From a virus, in IMG/VR virus record IMGVR_UViG_3300045806_000151, positions 1 through 31,390 of that record: 31,390 nucleotides of DNA. One strand, given 5' to 3'. Positions within the stretch are counted from its first letter, which is position 1, and every line of letters begins with the position of its first letter. Positions 22,324-30,594 of the stretch are shown one piece after another. Both the position numbers and the translations under genes were made by a program. The notes beneath the pieces were generated by a model. That model worked only from the letters and a program-made list of their open reading frames with translations, was not told where the DNA came from and did no database searches.

Positions 22324-22758
22324 ATGGCTATTTATAAACACTCGCAGTCTGTATTGACACTAAGCGGCTATGAGCTTTCAGCATTTGACGAATCGGCAGA
22401 CTCAATCTCAATCGCGCCAGTCGGTGATGAGGGTGCTTACACAATTGGCGCCAGCGGCCGCGGCGTTTTTGTCGCCACCGGCAATGAGTCTGGCGTGTTA
22501 ACTGTTAAATTATTGCAACACTCCCGCGACAACAAGTTTCTCAGTGAACAATTTGCAGCACAGCGGAACAATCTGAAGAATTTTGTACCGATTGAAATGT
22601 ATTTCAAAGATACGCTCAACGGTGATGAATTTATCGGTACGCGTGGTTTCTTCACGACACCACCGACTTTTGTGCGGGGTACGGCACACAACACAATGAC
22701 ATGGGTTATTTCGTTTGAAAAAGCACAGTTTAAATTAGAGCGAGGGTTATATAACTAA
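22324..22758 (+). CDS. Tail tube protein (DUF3277)
   Basis: The 144-residue protein fits the DUF3277 tube family that always follows DUF3383 sheaths. Visible are VLTLSGYELSAFDESADSISIAP, GRGVFVATGNESGVLTVKLLQHS and FIGTRGFFTTPPTFVRG, ending in MTWVISFEKAQFKLERG. Stacked hexamers form the inner tube. AAGGAG lies 5-6 bases before the ATG. Its last base overlaps the next gene's start. Confidence 0.85.
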   Translation: MAIYKHSQSVLTLSGYELSAFDESADSISIAPVGDEGAYTIGASGRGVFVATGNESGVLTVKLLQHSRDNKFLSEQFAAQRNNLKNFVPIEMYFKDTLNGDEFIGTRGFFTTPPTFVRGTAHNTMTWVISFEKAQFKLERGLYN

Positions 22759-23132
22759 TGATGATCGACGACGTTACATATGAGCACCGTCAAGCAAACT
22801 TCATGGAAGCGAAAGCGGCAGGTTTTAAGCTTCTGTCATTGTTGCATGGCGGATTAAAACAAGAGGGTACTGATATTTCAATCGACATTGGCGCGATGGC
22901 TAAAAATCTAGGTTCTCCTGAAATGCAGTCGGTTGAAAATTTTGTCATGAAATTTTGTACGGTAGTAGCTGAAGGGAAAACGGTATTGCTGAATAACGAA
23001 GCTACTATTAACATCCATTTCAATGCGTACCGATCGCATTATATCAAAATGATGATTGACGGATTGAAATTCCATTTCGCGGATTTTTTGCCCGCTGGCC
23101 TCGTATCTGTGCTAAATACCAAAGCGGCTTAA
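22758..23132 (+). CDS. Tail assembly chaperone, zero-frame product
   Basis: The 124-residue protein (MMIDDVTYEHRQANFMEAKA onward) lies between the tube and the tape measure, where G-type chaperones are encoded. It ends shortly after a TTTTTTG heptamer that is in the right phase for -1 slippage, and a second frame continues beyond. Its helical content, small size and position support the role: it binds the tape measure protein before the tube polymerises. An ATG at 22761 is an alternative start one codon later. Confidence 0.7.
   Translation: MMIDDVTYEHRQANFMEAKAAGFKLLSLLHGGLKQEGTDISIDIGAMAKNLGSPEMQSVENFVMKFCTVVAEGKTVLLNNEATINIHFNAYRSHYIKMMIDGLKFHFADFLPAGLVSVLNTKAA
23084..23090 (+). promoter_or_regulatory. 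Slippery heptamer for -1 frameshifting
   Basis: T TTT TTG is read in phase as X-XXY-YYZ (codons gaT TTT TTG) 42 bases before the zero-frame stop. After a -1 slip the frame stays open until TGA at 23306-23308. Equivalent signals are conserved between the two tail chaperone frames in most tailed phages. Confidence 0.7.
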
Positions 23133-23308
23133 ATGTTCAGTCAGTCATGCATTCGGACGTTGACTGGATGGTGTGGACACCGATTACCAAAGGATACTGT
23201 ACATTGCACGACCTCCGCACTGTCTATTCGCTGTCTGATGTTATGAACATGCACGAAGCTATAGCGGAAATCGCACAAATGGAGAGAACACAACGTGATC
23301 CTAGATGA
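23090..23308 (+). CDS. Tail assembly chaperone, -1 frame extension (GT-like)
   Basis: In the -1 frame after the slippery site, 72 codons are open, ending at TGA 23306. The tail reads DVDWMVWTPITKGYCTLHDL then SLSDVMNMHEAIAEIAQMER. That W-x-P-...-D-V-x-x-M-x-E-A pattern is typical of the second chaperone partner. There is no ribosome site for independent translation (an in-frame ATG at 23147 has none), so the fusion of about 183 residues is the natural product. It would recruit tape measure and tube subunits. Its end overlaps the tape measure start by 14 bases. Confidence 0.68.
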   Translation, partial: ARWPRICAKYQSGLNVQSVMHSDVDWMVWTPITKGYCTLHDLRTVYSLSDVMNMHEAIAEIAQMERTQRDPR

Positions 23309-24818
23309 GTTTCTGCTCAAATTTGGCATAGATGCTGACACTACGCCTCTAAAAAACTTTATCTCGGTTGTTACGGTCGGAGTTAAGGGTATCAGCGGAG
23401 CGGCTAACTTGGCCAATGATGCGCTTTCAAATATTCAATTATCTGCAAACTCCGCTACCGCAGCGATAGATGAAATTTCATCAGGTGTTGCCTTAAATAT
23501 AGACACATCCAGTATTGAGCAGGCTATTGATACCACTAACGATCTATCTACATCCATTTTCTCTGCTGGAAACGCGGCTTCCTACGCTACCACACCAGTC
23601 AAGCAATTGGGCGATCAAGCCAGTAAGTCAGCAAAGAAAGTAGCAGTACAAGCTGAAGGACTTCACCGTCCTTTTAGAAAAATAAAAATACTGGCGCTCA
23701 GTGTGACAGCAGTTATCAGTGGACTGGCTGCTGGCATAATGTCATTCATTGGCAGAAGCCTTGCTGGCGCGAAGGATCTGTCAGAGCAAAAAGGGTTGCT
23801 GTATGACATCACAGAGCAGGAAATAAAACAGGCTGATGCCTATGCGGAGGCCATGAATAAAACAGGCCTATCCGTACAATCCCTGAAAACAAAAATTGCG
23901 TTAAACCTAACGCCAGCGCTTACAAATGCCGTTAATGGTTTTAACGCTTGGCTAAGCGCAAATAAAGAGTTACTCACGAAAGGGCTGAGTGTCGTCATTC
24001 AATCGCTTGTCAAAGTAGTGCAACTTGTCGTGAACACTTTCTTCGCCGTGAATAAACTTGTTGAGTCTACTTTCGGCTGGAAAGCGGCAATCATGCTCGT
24101 CGTCTCGGCAATCAGCATCTTCAAGCGTGCAATGCTAATGGCTTTTATCACCCAACCGGTGACATTGGTGGTAACAGCTATCGCTGGGCTGCTACTTATC
24201 CTTGATGATCTGATGACGTACCTGGACGGCGGTGAGTCATTATTTGGTGCTTTTTGGAAGCCTGCTGTGGAGTGGACAAAAAAGGTTATTGCGTGGTGTA
24301 AGCAACTTTATTCGCAATACAAAGACATGATTGACAAGTTATCAGCATCATTTTCGCAGATATGGGAAGGGTTAAAAACCTACCTCACAGGTCTGTTTGA
24401 CTGGCTTACCACTTCTGTTGGAGCAGTGGTAGACATTGTAGAAAAAATTTTTGAAAACCTCACCGAGGCGATTAAAAAACCATTCATTGTGGCGTTTGAT
24501 TGGGTAATGAGCTACTACGATAAAACCATTGGTAAGATATCTGGCCTGTGGAAAATGTTAAAAGATACTATAGGTGGTATGGGTGATTCCGTAAAGGCTA
24601 CCATTGGTATGGACTTTGCTACGTCTGCTGCTTCTCCCAATCCAGCAAATAGTGGGCAAATTGGGGCGGCGGGTGCTCCGACGATTAACGGTGGGGATGT
24701 GAAAGCTACAATCAATATCAATGCATCAAATGCGACTGATGCACAGCGAGGCGTTGAGCGAGGCCTAACCAATGCAAACCGCCAGGCACTGGCTAACATG
24801 CAAGGGGTCCTACGTTGA
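23295..24818 (+). CDS. Tape measure protein
   Basis: The 507-residue protein is alanine-rich and helical, with hydrophobic segments expected of a tape measure: AVISGLAAGIMSFIG (about 135-150), then MLVVSAISIFKRAMLMAFI and LVVTAIAGLLLILDDLMTYL (about 265-310). It ends with ATININASNATDAQRGVERGL, a typical C-terminal region. It sets tail length; at the usual 0.15 nm per residue the tail would be about 75 nm. The GTG start has GGAG 10-13 bases upstream, inside the chaperone extension. It is short for the role, as in many short contractile tails. Confidence 0.85.
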   Translation: MILDEFLLKFGIDADTTPLKNFISVVTVGVKGISGAANLANDALSNIQLSANSATAAIDEISSGVALNIDTSSIEQAIDTTNDLSTSIFSAGNAASYATTPVKQLGDQASKSAKKVAVQAEGLHRPFRKIKILALSVTAVISGLAAGIMSFIGRSLAGAKDLSEQKGLLYDITEQEIKQADAYAEAMNKTGLSVQSLKTKIALNLTPALTNAVNGFNAWLSANKELLTKGLSVVIQSLVKVVQLVVNTFFAVNKLVESTFGWKAAIMLVVSAISIFKRAMLMAFITQPVTLVVTAIAGLLLILDDLMTYLDGGESLFGAFWKPAVEWTKKVIAWCKQLYSQYKDMIDKLSASFSQIWEGLKTYLTGLFDWLTTSVGAVVDIVEKIFENLTEAIKKPFIVAFDWVMSYYDKTIGKISGLWKMLKDTIGGMGDSVKATIGMDFATSAASPNPANSGQIGAAGAPTINGGDVKATININASNATDAQRGVERGLTNANRQALANMQGVLR

Positions 24819-25555
24819 ACATAACTGGATTTCTCTCTTCATTGTCGGGTTCGTCGTCTGTTATTACGCGATCTATCGGTACATTTCATTTTGACGCTGT
24901 GACCAGTGAGTCACACGATTCCACATTAAGACTCACTGAAAACCCCGTGGAATCTGGTGCAGCTATTGCTGATCATGCTGTGCTTGAGCCGAAAGAAATT
25001 ACGATCACTGGCATCATGGTTGGATACACGCCGCCTGATTATCTCCATTCAGTAACGGGTTTGGATGGTAAGGTATTTGATCGCTTCCCACTACCTATCG
25101 GTGTTAGAGCTGTCACAGCGCAAGCTAAGAGCATGATAAATCGCTATGGGTCTGTTTTCGTGGATGCAAGCGAGAAGGCTACACGGTTTTTAACTCCATT
25201 CCTACCAGACTATTTAGGCGACAAAAAAGATGAATCAGCGACAATGGATCGGGTGGGAATGGCCTACGACCGGTTGCTTACTCTGCAAAAAAGCGGCGAG
25301 TTTATCGATGTGATAACTGGAGTAAGGAGTTACAGTAACATGCTGATAACCAATATCACACTGCTGCAAACGGTAGATCTGTCTGCTGAATTTGGAATCA
25401 CTGCACGAGAGGTTTTTATTGCTAAAAGCCAGACAGCCAGCGGCATTCATCCCGACATGAACTCAGCGCCAAAAGTTGCGCAGAAAGGCAAGACAACACC
25501 TAAGAAAGTGGACATAACTGCGAGGGGTTCTATTTTAAAAGATCTATTTGGGTGA
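24815..25555 (+). CDS. Baseplate protein with Dit-like N-terminal domain
   Basis: The 246-residue protein directly follows the tape measure gene and overlaps it by four bases (TTGA). The segment IGTFHFDAVTSESHDSTLRLTENPVESGAAIADHAVLEPKEITITG-like, with the NPVE...I.DH....P..I.I.G pattern, is the signature of Dit-like N-terminal domains. Later come YDRLLTLQKSGEFIDVITGV and SYSNMLITNI. It should sit at the tube-baseplate boundary. The C-terminal 40 residues are basic and probably flexible. The TTG start is chosen from the overlap and the family alignment. Confidence 0.75.
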   Translation: MNITGFLSSLSGSSSVITRSIGTFHFDAVTSESHDSTLRLTENPVESGAAIADHAVLEPKEITITGIMVGYTPPDYLHSVTGLDGKVFDRFPLPIGVRAVTAQAKSMINRYGSVFVDASEKATRFLTPFLPDYLGDKKDESATMDRVGMAYDRLLTLQKSGEFIDVITGVRSYSNMLITNITLLQTVDLSAEFGITAREVFIAKSQTASGIHPDMNSAPKVAQKGKTTPKKVDITARGSILKDLFG

Positions 25556-25573
25556 TTGTCGGAGTACTGAGGT

Positions 25574-25933
25574 ATGATTTACTATGAAATTCCGGCAACG
25601 TCGGAACCAATACAAGAGCAGTCATTTTCCCTGTTTGGCTACAACCTGAGGTTTAAGCTGAGGTTTAACTCTGTTAGTGCATTGTGGAATTTTGACTTGT
25701 TCGACATCAACAAAAACACATACATCACGCAAGCTGCTGGGTTGTCCATCCGTTCACCCGTGCTTCTCGGAAAAAATTTTCCCTTCATTGTCACAATGAC
25801 CGATGGATCTGGATTAGGCATCAATTCAATAATGCAAAATGAAATGGGGAAGCGTCTTCGAGTGATATTCGTAGAAAAATCGGGGTGGTATGAAACAGTT
25901 TGGTCGACAATACAAGCTAACGCTCGGCAATGA
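25574..25933 (+). CDS. Baseplate plug family protein
   Basis: The 119-residue beta-rich protein begins MIYYEIPATSEPIQEQSF. It contains YNLRFKLRFNSVSALWNFDLFD and GLSIRSPVLLGKNFPF, the pattern of baseplate plug proteins (W-x-F/D-L-x-D ... L.....L). It probably closes the tube at the centre of the baseplate. It is placed between the Dit-like and hub genes, as in related phages. It overlaps the hub gene by 44 bases. TGAGGT lies just before the ATG. Confidence 0.7.
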   Translation: MIYYEIPATSEPIQEQSFSLFGYNLRFKLRFNSVSALWNFDLFDINKNTYITQAAGLSIRSPVLLGKNFPFIVTMTDGSGLGINSIMQNEMGKRLRVIFVEKSGWYETVWSTIQANARQ

Positions 25934-26720
25934 ATATGAATCAATCATTATCAATAATCTGCGTATCAGGTTTGAAATAATAAAGAGCTTGAGTAGTGCC
26001 CCAAACCCCGCAACCATTCACATTTACAATCTTAACGAATCACACCGCAACGCGCTAGCCAGCAAGCAATTCAACAAAGTAATTCTCTCCGTCGGTTACG
26101 AAAATATACGCGATATTTATATGGGCGATATTATTGAGCCTCGGACAATACGCGAGGACCTGGATTTTATTACTGAGGTGTTATGTGGGGACGGATGGAC
26201 AGCATATACGAGATCAGTAATCAGTAAAACATTGCGGGCAGGTGCTACTGATGCCGACATACTCAAAGCCGCACAAAGCACTATGCTTGGCATAGATTCA
26301 GGGGTGGTGGAGTTACCTAAAGACCGGGTTTTGCCTCGCAGCAAGGTGATGATGGGTAACAGCCGCGATGTGCTGACTAAGATTGCTAAGAATAATAATG
26401 CCGATTGGTCAGTGCAAGATGGTCAGTTGATCATTCTACCTAAAGACAAGGTGCTTGCTGATAATGAAGGGTTTGTCATGTCGCAAATTACTGGAATGAT
26501 CGGAACACCTGAAAAAACCGACGACGGTCTAAAGGTCACTTGTTCACTCAATCCTGCAATGCGTATTGGCGGATTGGTACGCATTGAGTCCATCATCAAC
26601 GAATACAGTGGTGATTACAAAATCACTGAGCTAACGCATTCCGGAGACTTCATGGAAAGCACATGGCATACGACAATCACTTGCGTGGGCGGCCAGTATA
26701 GGATGGTGAAAATTGAGTAA
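25890..26720 (+). CDS. Baseplate hub protein (gpD/gp27-like)
   Basis: The 276-residue product has the hub pattern. The N-terminal domain has LRIRFEIIKSLSSAPNPATIHIYNLNESHRNAL and a VILSVGYEN/IYMGDI barrel. A helical insert follows (ADILKAAQSTMLG), then DVLTKIAKNNNADWSVQDGQLIILPKD, and a final ITGMIGTPEKTDDGLKVTCSLNP / GGLVRIES / GDYKITELTHSGDF region. This is the usual phage-tail hub order. It carries the spike. It starts within the plug gene and overlaps the spike gene by eight bases. Confidence 0.8.
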   Translation: MKQFGRQYKLTLGNEYESIIINNLRIRFEIIKSLSSAPNPATIHIYNLNESHRNALASKQFNKVILSVGYENIRDIYMGDIIEPRTIREDLDFITEVLCGDGWTAYTRSVISKTLRAGATDADILKAAQSTMLGIDSGVVELPKDRVLPRSKVMMGNSRDVLTKIAKNNNADWSVQDGQLIILPKDKVLADNEGFVMSQITGMIGTPEKTDDGLKVTCSLNPAMRIGGLVRIESIINEYSGDYKITELTHSGDFMESTWHTTITCVGGQYRMVKIE

Positions 26721-27327
26721 AGATCCCGATTTATTCGACGTTATAAAGCGATTGGCAGAAGTTGAGCGAATTGATATTCACACTGCCTTGCCTGCTCGCA
26801 TCGTGTCATACGATGGAGGACAAACCGTCACCGTTGAAGTGATGATTAGACAATCTTCTGAAACAGGTGCAATTGAAATCCCACCACTTATTGATGTTCC
26901 CGTGCAATTTCCCCGTGCAGGAGGATTCTGTTTTACAGTACCAATTGTGACAGGTGATGAAGGGTTGGTAATATTTGCGGAACGCTGCATCGACGGTTGG
27001 TGGGCTACAGGTGAAAAATCAGACCCTATGGATGCAAGAATGCACGATTACTCCGATGCATTTTTTATTCCAGGCGTATCTAGTCGAAAAAAAGCACTTC
27101 CGAATCTCTTTATGGGCGGGGCATCAATCCAAACGGACGACGGTAGCACATTTCTTCGAATTACTAATGGGAGAGTGCTGATTAAGGGAGACATCGAGCA
27201 CACTGGCAGTATGAAAACCACTGGCGTTATCGTTGGTCAGGATGTCAAAACTGATAATGGCATATCTTTGAAAAACCATAATCACCCTGACCCTCACGGT
27301 GGTAATACAGGAAAACCAAATCAATGA
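26713..27327 (+). CDS. Membrane-puncturing spike (Gp138/Mu gp45-like)
   Basis: The 204-residue protein has an N-terminal OB-like domain (LPARIVSYDGGQTVTVEVMI, then PPLIDVPVQFPRAGGF, then DEGLVIFAERCIDGWW), as in Gp138/gpV-type spikes. A beta-helix stalk follows (TFLRITNGRVLIKGDIEHTG, MKTTGVIVGQDVKTDNG). It ends with the histidine-rich tip HNHPDPHGGNTG, which in Mu and P2 spikes binds a metal ion. The trimer pierces the outer membrane. The TTG start overlaps the hub gene. It overlaps the next gene by four bases. Confidence 0.82.
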   Translation: MSKDPDLFDVIKRLAEVERIDIHTALPARIVSYDGGQTVTVEVMIRQSSETGAIEIPPLIDVPVQFPRAGGFCFTVPIVTGDEGLVIFAERCIDGWWATGEKSDPMDARMHDYSDAFFIPGVSSRKKALPNLFMGGASIQTDDGSTFLRITNGRVLIKGDIEHTGSMKTTGVIVGQDVKTDNGISLKNHNHPDPHGGNTGKPNQ

Positions 27328-27713
27328 GAGTTAGAAGATTAGACAATGAAGAAGACTGGTCATTCGGTAGAGGGCTTAACAGTTATGCCAATAATTCAGA
27401 GGCCATTGCTCAATGCGTCAAAACTCGACTGCTATCACTGCATAATGACTGGTTTTTAAACCGTGATGATGGCGTTAAGTGGTTTAACTACCTATGTAAA
27501 AAACCCGATCTACGGACGATGGAAGTAGAACTAAAAAGCACTGTGCTGAATACATACGGCGTAGAAACCATTCTGAATTTCGATATTAAAATACCAGAAG
27601 GGATACGCACTGCAGTGATAACCGTCGGCTATCTCGACAGATATGGTAGCGAAAAAGGAGTCACAACGAATGCCCCATATTACCAATTCAGGGTTAGTTA
27701 TAGACCAGATTGA
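27324..27713 (+). CDS. Baseplate wedge protein, gp25/gpW-like
   Basis: The 129-residue product reads MRVRRLDNEEDWSFGRG at the start, then AIAQCVKTRLLSLHNDWFLN, the gp25-like core. A VELKSTVLNTYGVETILNFDI segment follows, and it ends YYQFRVSY. The protein links the sheath to the baseplate wedges. It is coupled to the spike gene (ATGA overlap) and its end overlaps the baseplate J gene by 44 bases. Confidence 0.75.
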   Translation: MRVRRLDNEEDWSFGRGLNSYANNSEAIAQCVKTRLLSLHNDWFLNRDDGVKWFNYLCKKPDLRTMEVELKSTVLNTYGVETILNFDIKIPEGIRTAVITVGYLDRYGSEKGVTTNAPYYQFRVSYRPD

Positions 27714-28782
27714 AGAAATTCACGCTCGCCTTGTTGGCGGATTTAAACGCATCTATGGCGATGACATTAACGTTGATGCTGATACGCCAGACGGTCAGAT
27801 GATTGGCATATTCAGTCAGGCTCTGTCCGACATCAACGAGGCGTTACAGTTTGCCTACCAAATGCTAGATCCTTACCGCGCAACAGGCGAATGGCTAGAA
27901 CAGCGGGCATTATATGCTGGTGTTGTCCGTAGAAACGCTGAATATAGTCACATAGAAGATGCAGAAGTAACTGGACAGCATGGGGTCAACATTCCAGCTG
28001 GCATAATATTTAGCGATGAGAACAAAGCAAAATGGATCACGGTAGAGGATGTGACAATCAGTTCGTCAAACACTTTGAAATTACGTAGTGTGGCGTTAGG
28101 CGCATTCGAATTACCGGCAAAATCTATATTAAAAATGGAAACAGTTATTTTGGGTGTAGCGTCCGTGACGCTGAGAAAAGCAGCGAGAACAGGGCTAGAA
28201 GAAGAAAGCGATTCGCAGTTATTGCAGCGTTTCATGGCATCACATTCGATCAATAACTATGATGACCGCGACGGCATAGAAGCAATGATACGTAGTGTAC
28301 CAGACGTTCGAAAAGCGAAGGTTCTGGAGAATTACACCGGTTCAACTGATGTGAACGGTGTAGCACCTCATACGGTTAATGTGATCGTGATCGGTGGTGC
28401 GGATGTTGATATTGCTAAGGCAATCATCAAAAAGAAAATTGGTGGCGCTGGTCTGCAAGGGGCACATAAAGTAGCGTTGTTCTATAACGGCGCACATCGT
28501 CAATTTGAATTTGACAGAGCTCAGAAAATCGACGTGATCCTTGTTGTTATACTCGGACGCCTGCAAGGTTTTAATGATGTAGATACAACTTCGATCATCA
28601 ATCGTCTAACTGGATTAGAGTTTAATATTGGTGAAGATGTTCACGCGCTATCACTTGCCTGCAAGATCGAATCAGGCAGTGGTTATTTTATCAAATCTAT
28701 TAAGATTAACGACACTGACACGGTAGAGGTCGGCGTAAGGCAATATGCGAATATAGTCAAAACAGAGGTTTATATTGAATAG
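27670..28782 (+). CDS. Baseplate J-like wedge protein
   Basis: The product (370 residues from ATG 27670) matches Baseplate_J/gp47 proteins. It has DTPDGQMIGIFSQALSDINEALQ, then YRATGEWLEQRALYAGVVR, then GVNIPAGIIFSDENKAKW, and the middle SDSQLLQRFMASHS / DGIEAMIRSVPDVRKAKVLENYTG region. It forms the wedge that spreads on contraction. ATG 27670 is preferred to the in-frame GTG-type start at 27643 because AGGAG lies 10-14 bases upstream of it. The DUF2612 gene overlaps its end. Confidence 0.85.
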   Translation: MPHITNSGLVIDQIEEIHARLVGGFKRIYGDDINVDADTPDGQMIGIFSQALSDINEALQFAYQMLDPYRATGEWLEQRALYAGVVRRNAEYSHIEDAEVTGQHGVNIPAGIIFSDENKAKWITVEDVTISSSNTLKLRSVALGAFELPAKSILKMETVILGVASVTLRKAARTGLEEESDSQLLQRFMASHSINNYDDRDGIEAMIRSVPDVRKAKVLENYTGSTDVNGVAPHTVNVIVIGGADVDIAKAIIKKKIGGAGLQGAHKVALFYNGAHRQFEFDRAQKIDVILVVILGRLQGFNDVDTTSIINRLTGLEFNIGEDVHALSLACKIESGSGYFIKSIKINDTDTVEVGVRQYANIVKTEVYIE

Positions 28783-29434
28783 CTTTCTTATTTGGCAATA
28801 TCGCGGGAAGCCGAAAGCAGCTCTAACCATCGATCTATTGCAAACAGAGGCGTCTCGATCATTCAAAACAGCTCTAGAACTAGCTAGGGTTCTCGATATC
28901 AACGTTGCCACAGGAGACAATCTTGATCTGGTGGGAAAACATGTCGGAATTTCTCGCACGGTATCTGAATTCATTGACCGTAGATATTTCGGTTTTAGCA
29001 GAGACATTAATGCTAGTGCGTTTAACTATGGTGTTTTCTATCGTATCAATGACACTTTAAGGGACCCTATCAAACTGACTGATGAAGAATACAAATTTTT
29101 TATCATTGCCAAAGCAATGAAGAATTATCAATTTCCTACCATAGATAATATTACGGATTCAGCCAAATACCTTCTTGGAAATTCCGTGGTGGTTATAGAC
29201 AACTACGATATGACAATGAACTTGGTTTTCCCGATCAGAAACGTAAGTCAGTTAATATTACATGCTATTTTAAATATGGATATATTGCGTCGCCCCGTAG
29301 GAGTTATGTATCGATTTTTCATTATCACGGATGATAAACCCTTTGGGTGGGAAAGTGATAACCATGCATTCGGATTCAACATTGGTAAATTCTCAAGGAT
29401 TGTTAATGTCTATAATAAAAAAACCAAACTTTAG
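28775..29434 (+). CDS. DUF2612 baseplate-tail fibre connector
   Basis: The 219-residue protein has ASRSFKTALELARVLDINVATGDNLDLVGKHVGISRTV, the DUF2612 pattern (a ... G..LD..G...G..R). YFGFSRDINASAFNYGVFY and DEEYKFFIIAKAMKN follow. Such proteins play the part of P2 gpI, linking baseplate wedges to fibres. The TTG start overlaps the baseplate J stop. Its 3' end overlaps the tail fibre gene by 29 bases. Confidence 0.78.
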   Translation: MNSFLIWQYRGKPKAALTIDLLQTEASRSFKTALELARVLDINVATGDNLDLVGKHVGISRTVSEFIDRRYFGFSRDINASAFNYGVFYRINDTLRDPIKLTDEEYKFFIIAKAMKNYQFPTIDNITDSAKYLLGNSVVVIDNYDMTMNLVFPIRNVSQLILHAILNMDILRRPVGVMYRFFIITDDKPFGWESDNHAFGFNIGKFSRIVNVYNKKTKL

Positions 29435-30458
29435 TGAAATATTTTCTAGCGAAGCAAAGCCAGGGGAAATGCAGGAATTCCCAGATATTTTAAGGGGATG
29501 GGGAATAACACAAGAGCAAACAGCAGGGAAGCCACCGATGGAGTGGTTCAATGCCATTCAGAAACGTGCCGATGAAGCGATTTTATATTTGGCACAGCAG
29601 GGGATTTCCGAATGGTCACAAAAAATTGATTACCCGAGAGATGCCGTAGTTAAACTTAACGGATTATTTTATGTCTCGATTAAAGAAAATAAATCAAAGA
29701 ATCCGGAAACAAGCCAGTCAGACTGGAAGTCACTGGTAGATGCATTGAGTTTGAAAAGTGCAACATTAACTCAGAAGGGAATTGTGAAATTAAATAGTGC
29801 CATAAACAGTACCAGCGAAACGATGGCAGCAACGCCTAAGGCTGTTAAAGAAGCTTATGATGCGGCTAATAGTAATTTGAATGGCCGACTATTAAATATT
29901 CAAACTTTTAAATCTAGCGGAACTTACACGCCGACAAAAGGAACGAAAAAAATTCATGTAAAAGTATGGGGAGCTGGTGGCGGAGGGTCGAATACAAAAT
30001 TAGCTAATGGTGGTGGTTTCTCAGGTGATGGAGGTGGGTATGCAGAAAGCTTAATTAATGTCCCTAGTAGTTCTGTTAGCGTCATAGTCGGTGTTGGAGG
30101 CGCTTCGGTTCCAGAAAATACGCTAGCTCCAGGTGGTAATGGTGGGTCATCTTCATTCGGTAATTTAATAAAGTCCAATGGTGGTAATGGAGGAGGTAAT
30201 TCCTCTAAAAGTGAACGAGGTGGTCAAGCCGTCGGTGGAAATATTATTAACACCAACGGGCAAGCTGGACAAGGGTCTGTATCGGATAACATTGCAGGAA
30301 CTGGTGGTGCAGCATTTTGTTCTTTTGGCGGCTTACCACATTCCTCAACAAAAGGAGATGATGGTGGTTTTCCTGGTGGCGGTGGCGCTGGTGGAAATAA
30401 GATATATTCATCTGGCTCCGGTGCTGACGGGTATGTGATCGTGGTAGAATATACATAA
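29406..30458 (+). CDS. Tail fibre with glycine-rich receptor-binding tip
   Basis: The product (350 residues from ATG 29406) starts KKPNFSEIFSSEAKPGEMQEFPDILRGWGITQEQTAGKPPMEWFNA-like, a common baseplate-attachment domain. A short carbohydrate-binding-like SEWSQKIDYPRDAVVKLNGLFYVSI segment and the fibre repeat TLTQKGIVKLNSAINSTSETMAATPKAVKEAYD follow. The last 160 residues are glycine-rich (GAGGGG, GDGGGY, GGNGGS, GGNGGG, FPGGGGAGG), ending YVIVVEY. Glycine-rich tips of this kind form polyglycine helices that bind host receptors. AAGGA lies 6-7 bases before ATG 29406. No fibre chaperone gene follows, and IS elements begin 100 bases later. Confidence 0.82.
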   Translation: MSIIKKPNFSEIFSSEAKPGEMQEFPDILRGWGITQEQTAGKPPMEWFNAIQKRADEAILYLAQQGISEWSQKIDYPRDAVVKLNGLFYVSIKENKSKNPETSQSDWKSLVDALSLKSATLTQKGIVKLNSAINSTSETMAATPKAVKEAYDAANSNLNGRLLNIQTFKSSGTYTPTKGTKKIHVKVWGAGGGGSNTKLANGGGFSGDGGGYAESLINVPSSSVSVIVGVGGASVPENTLAPGGNGGSSSFGNLIKSNGGNGGGNSSKSERGGQAVGGNIINTNGQAGQGSVSDNIAGTGGAAFCSFGGLPHSSTKGDDGGFPGGGGAGGNKIYSSGSGADGYVIVVEYT

Positions 30459-30501
30459 GCTGGATTAACAGAGTAAGCGCAACAGGCTATTGATTGAAAG
30501 G

Positions 30502-30594
30502 TGAGTTAACTGTCAGACTATTGCACAGTTCTCAAGCCATGGAATAGGTGCCTGCAATGAAGTCTCAAAACATACACTACCGACAGTTAACTCA
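30502..30594. repeat. 13-bp perfect inverted repeat around the IS30 start
   Basis: TGAGTTAACTGTC (30502-30514) and GACAGTTAACTCA (30582-30594) are exact inverted arms 67 bases apart. The right arm is part of the IS30 transposase coding sequence (RQLTQ). It may reflect the IS30 end structure or a regulatory hairpin. Confidence 0.5.
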
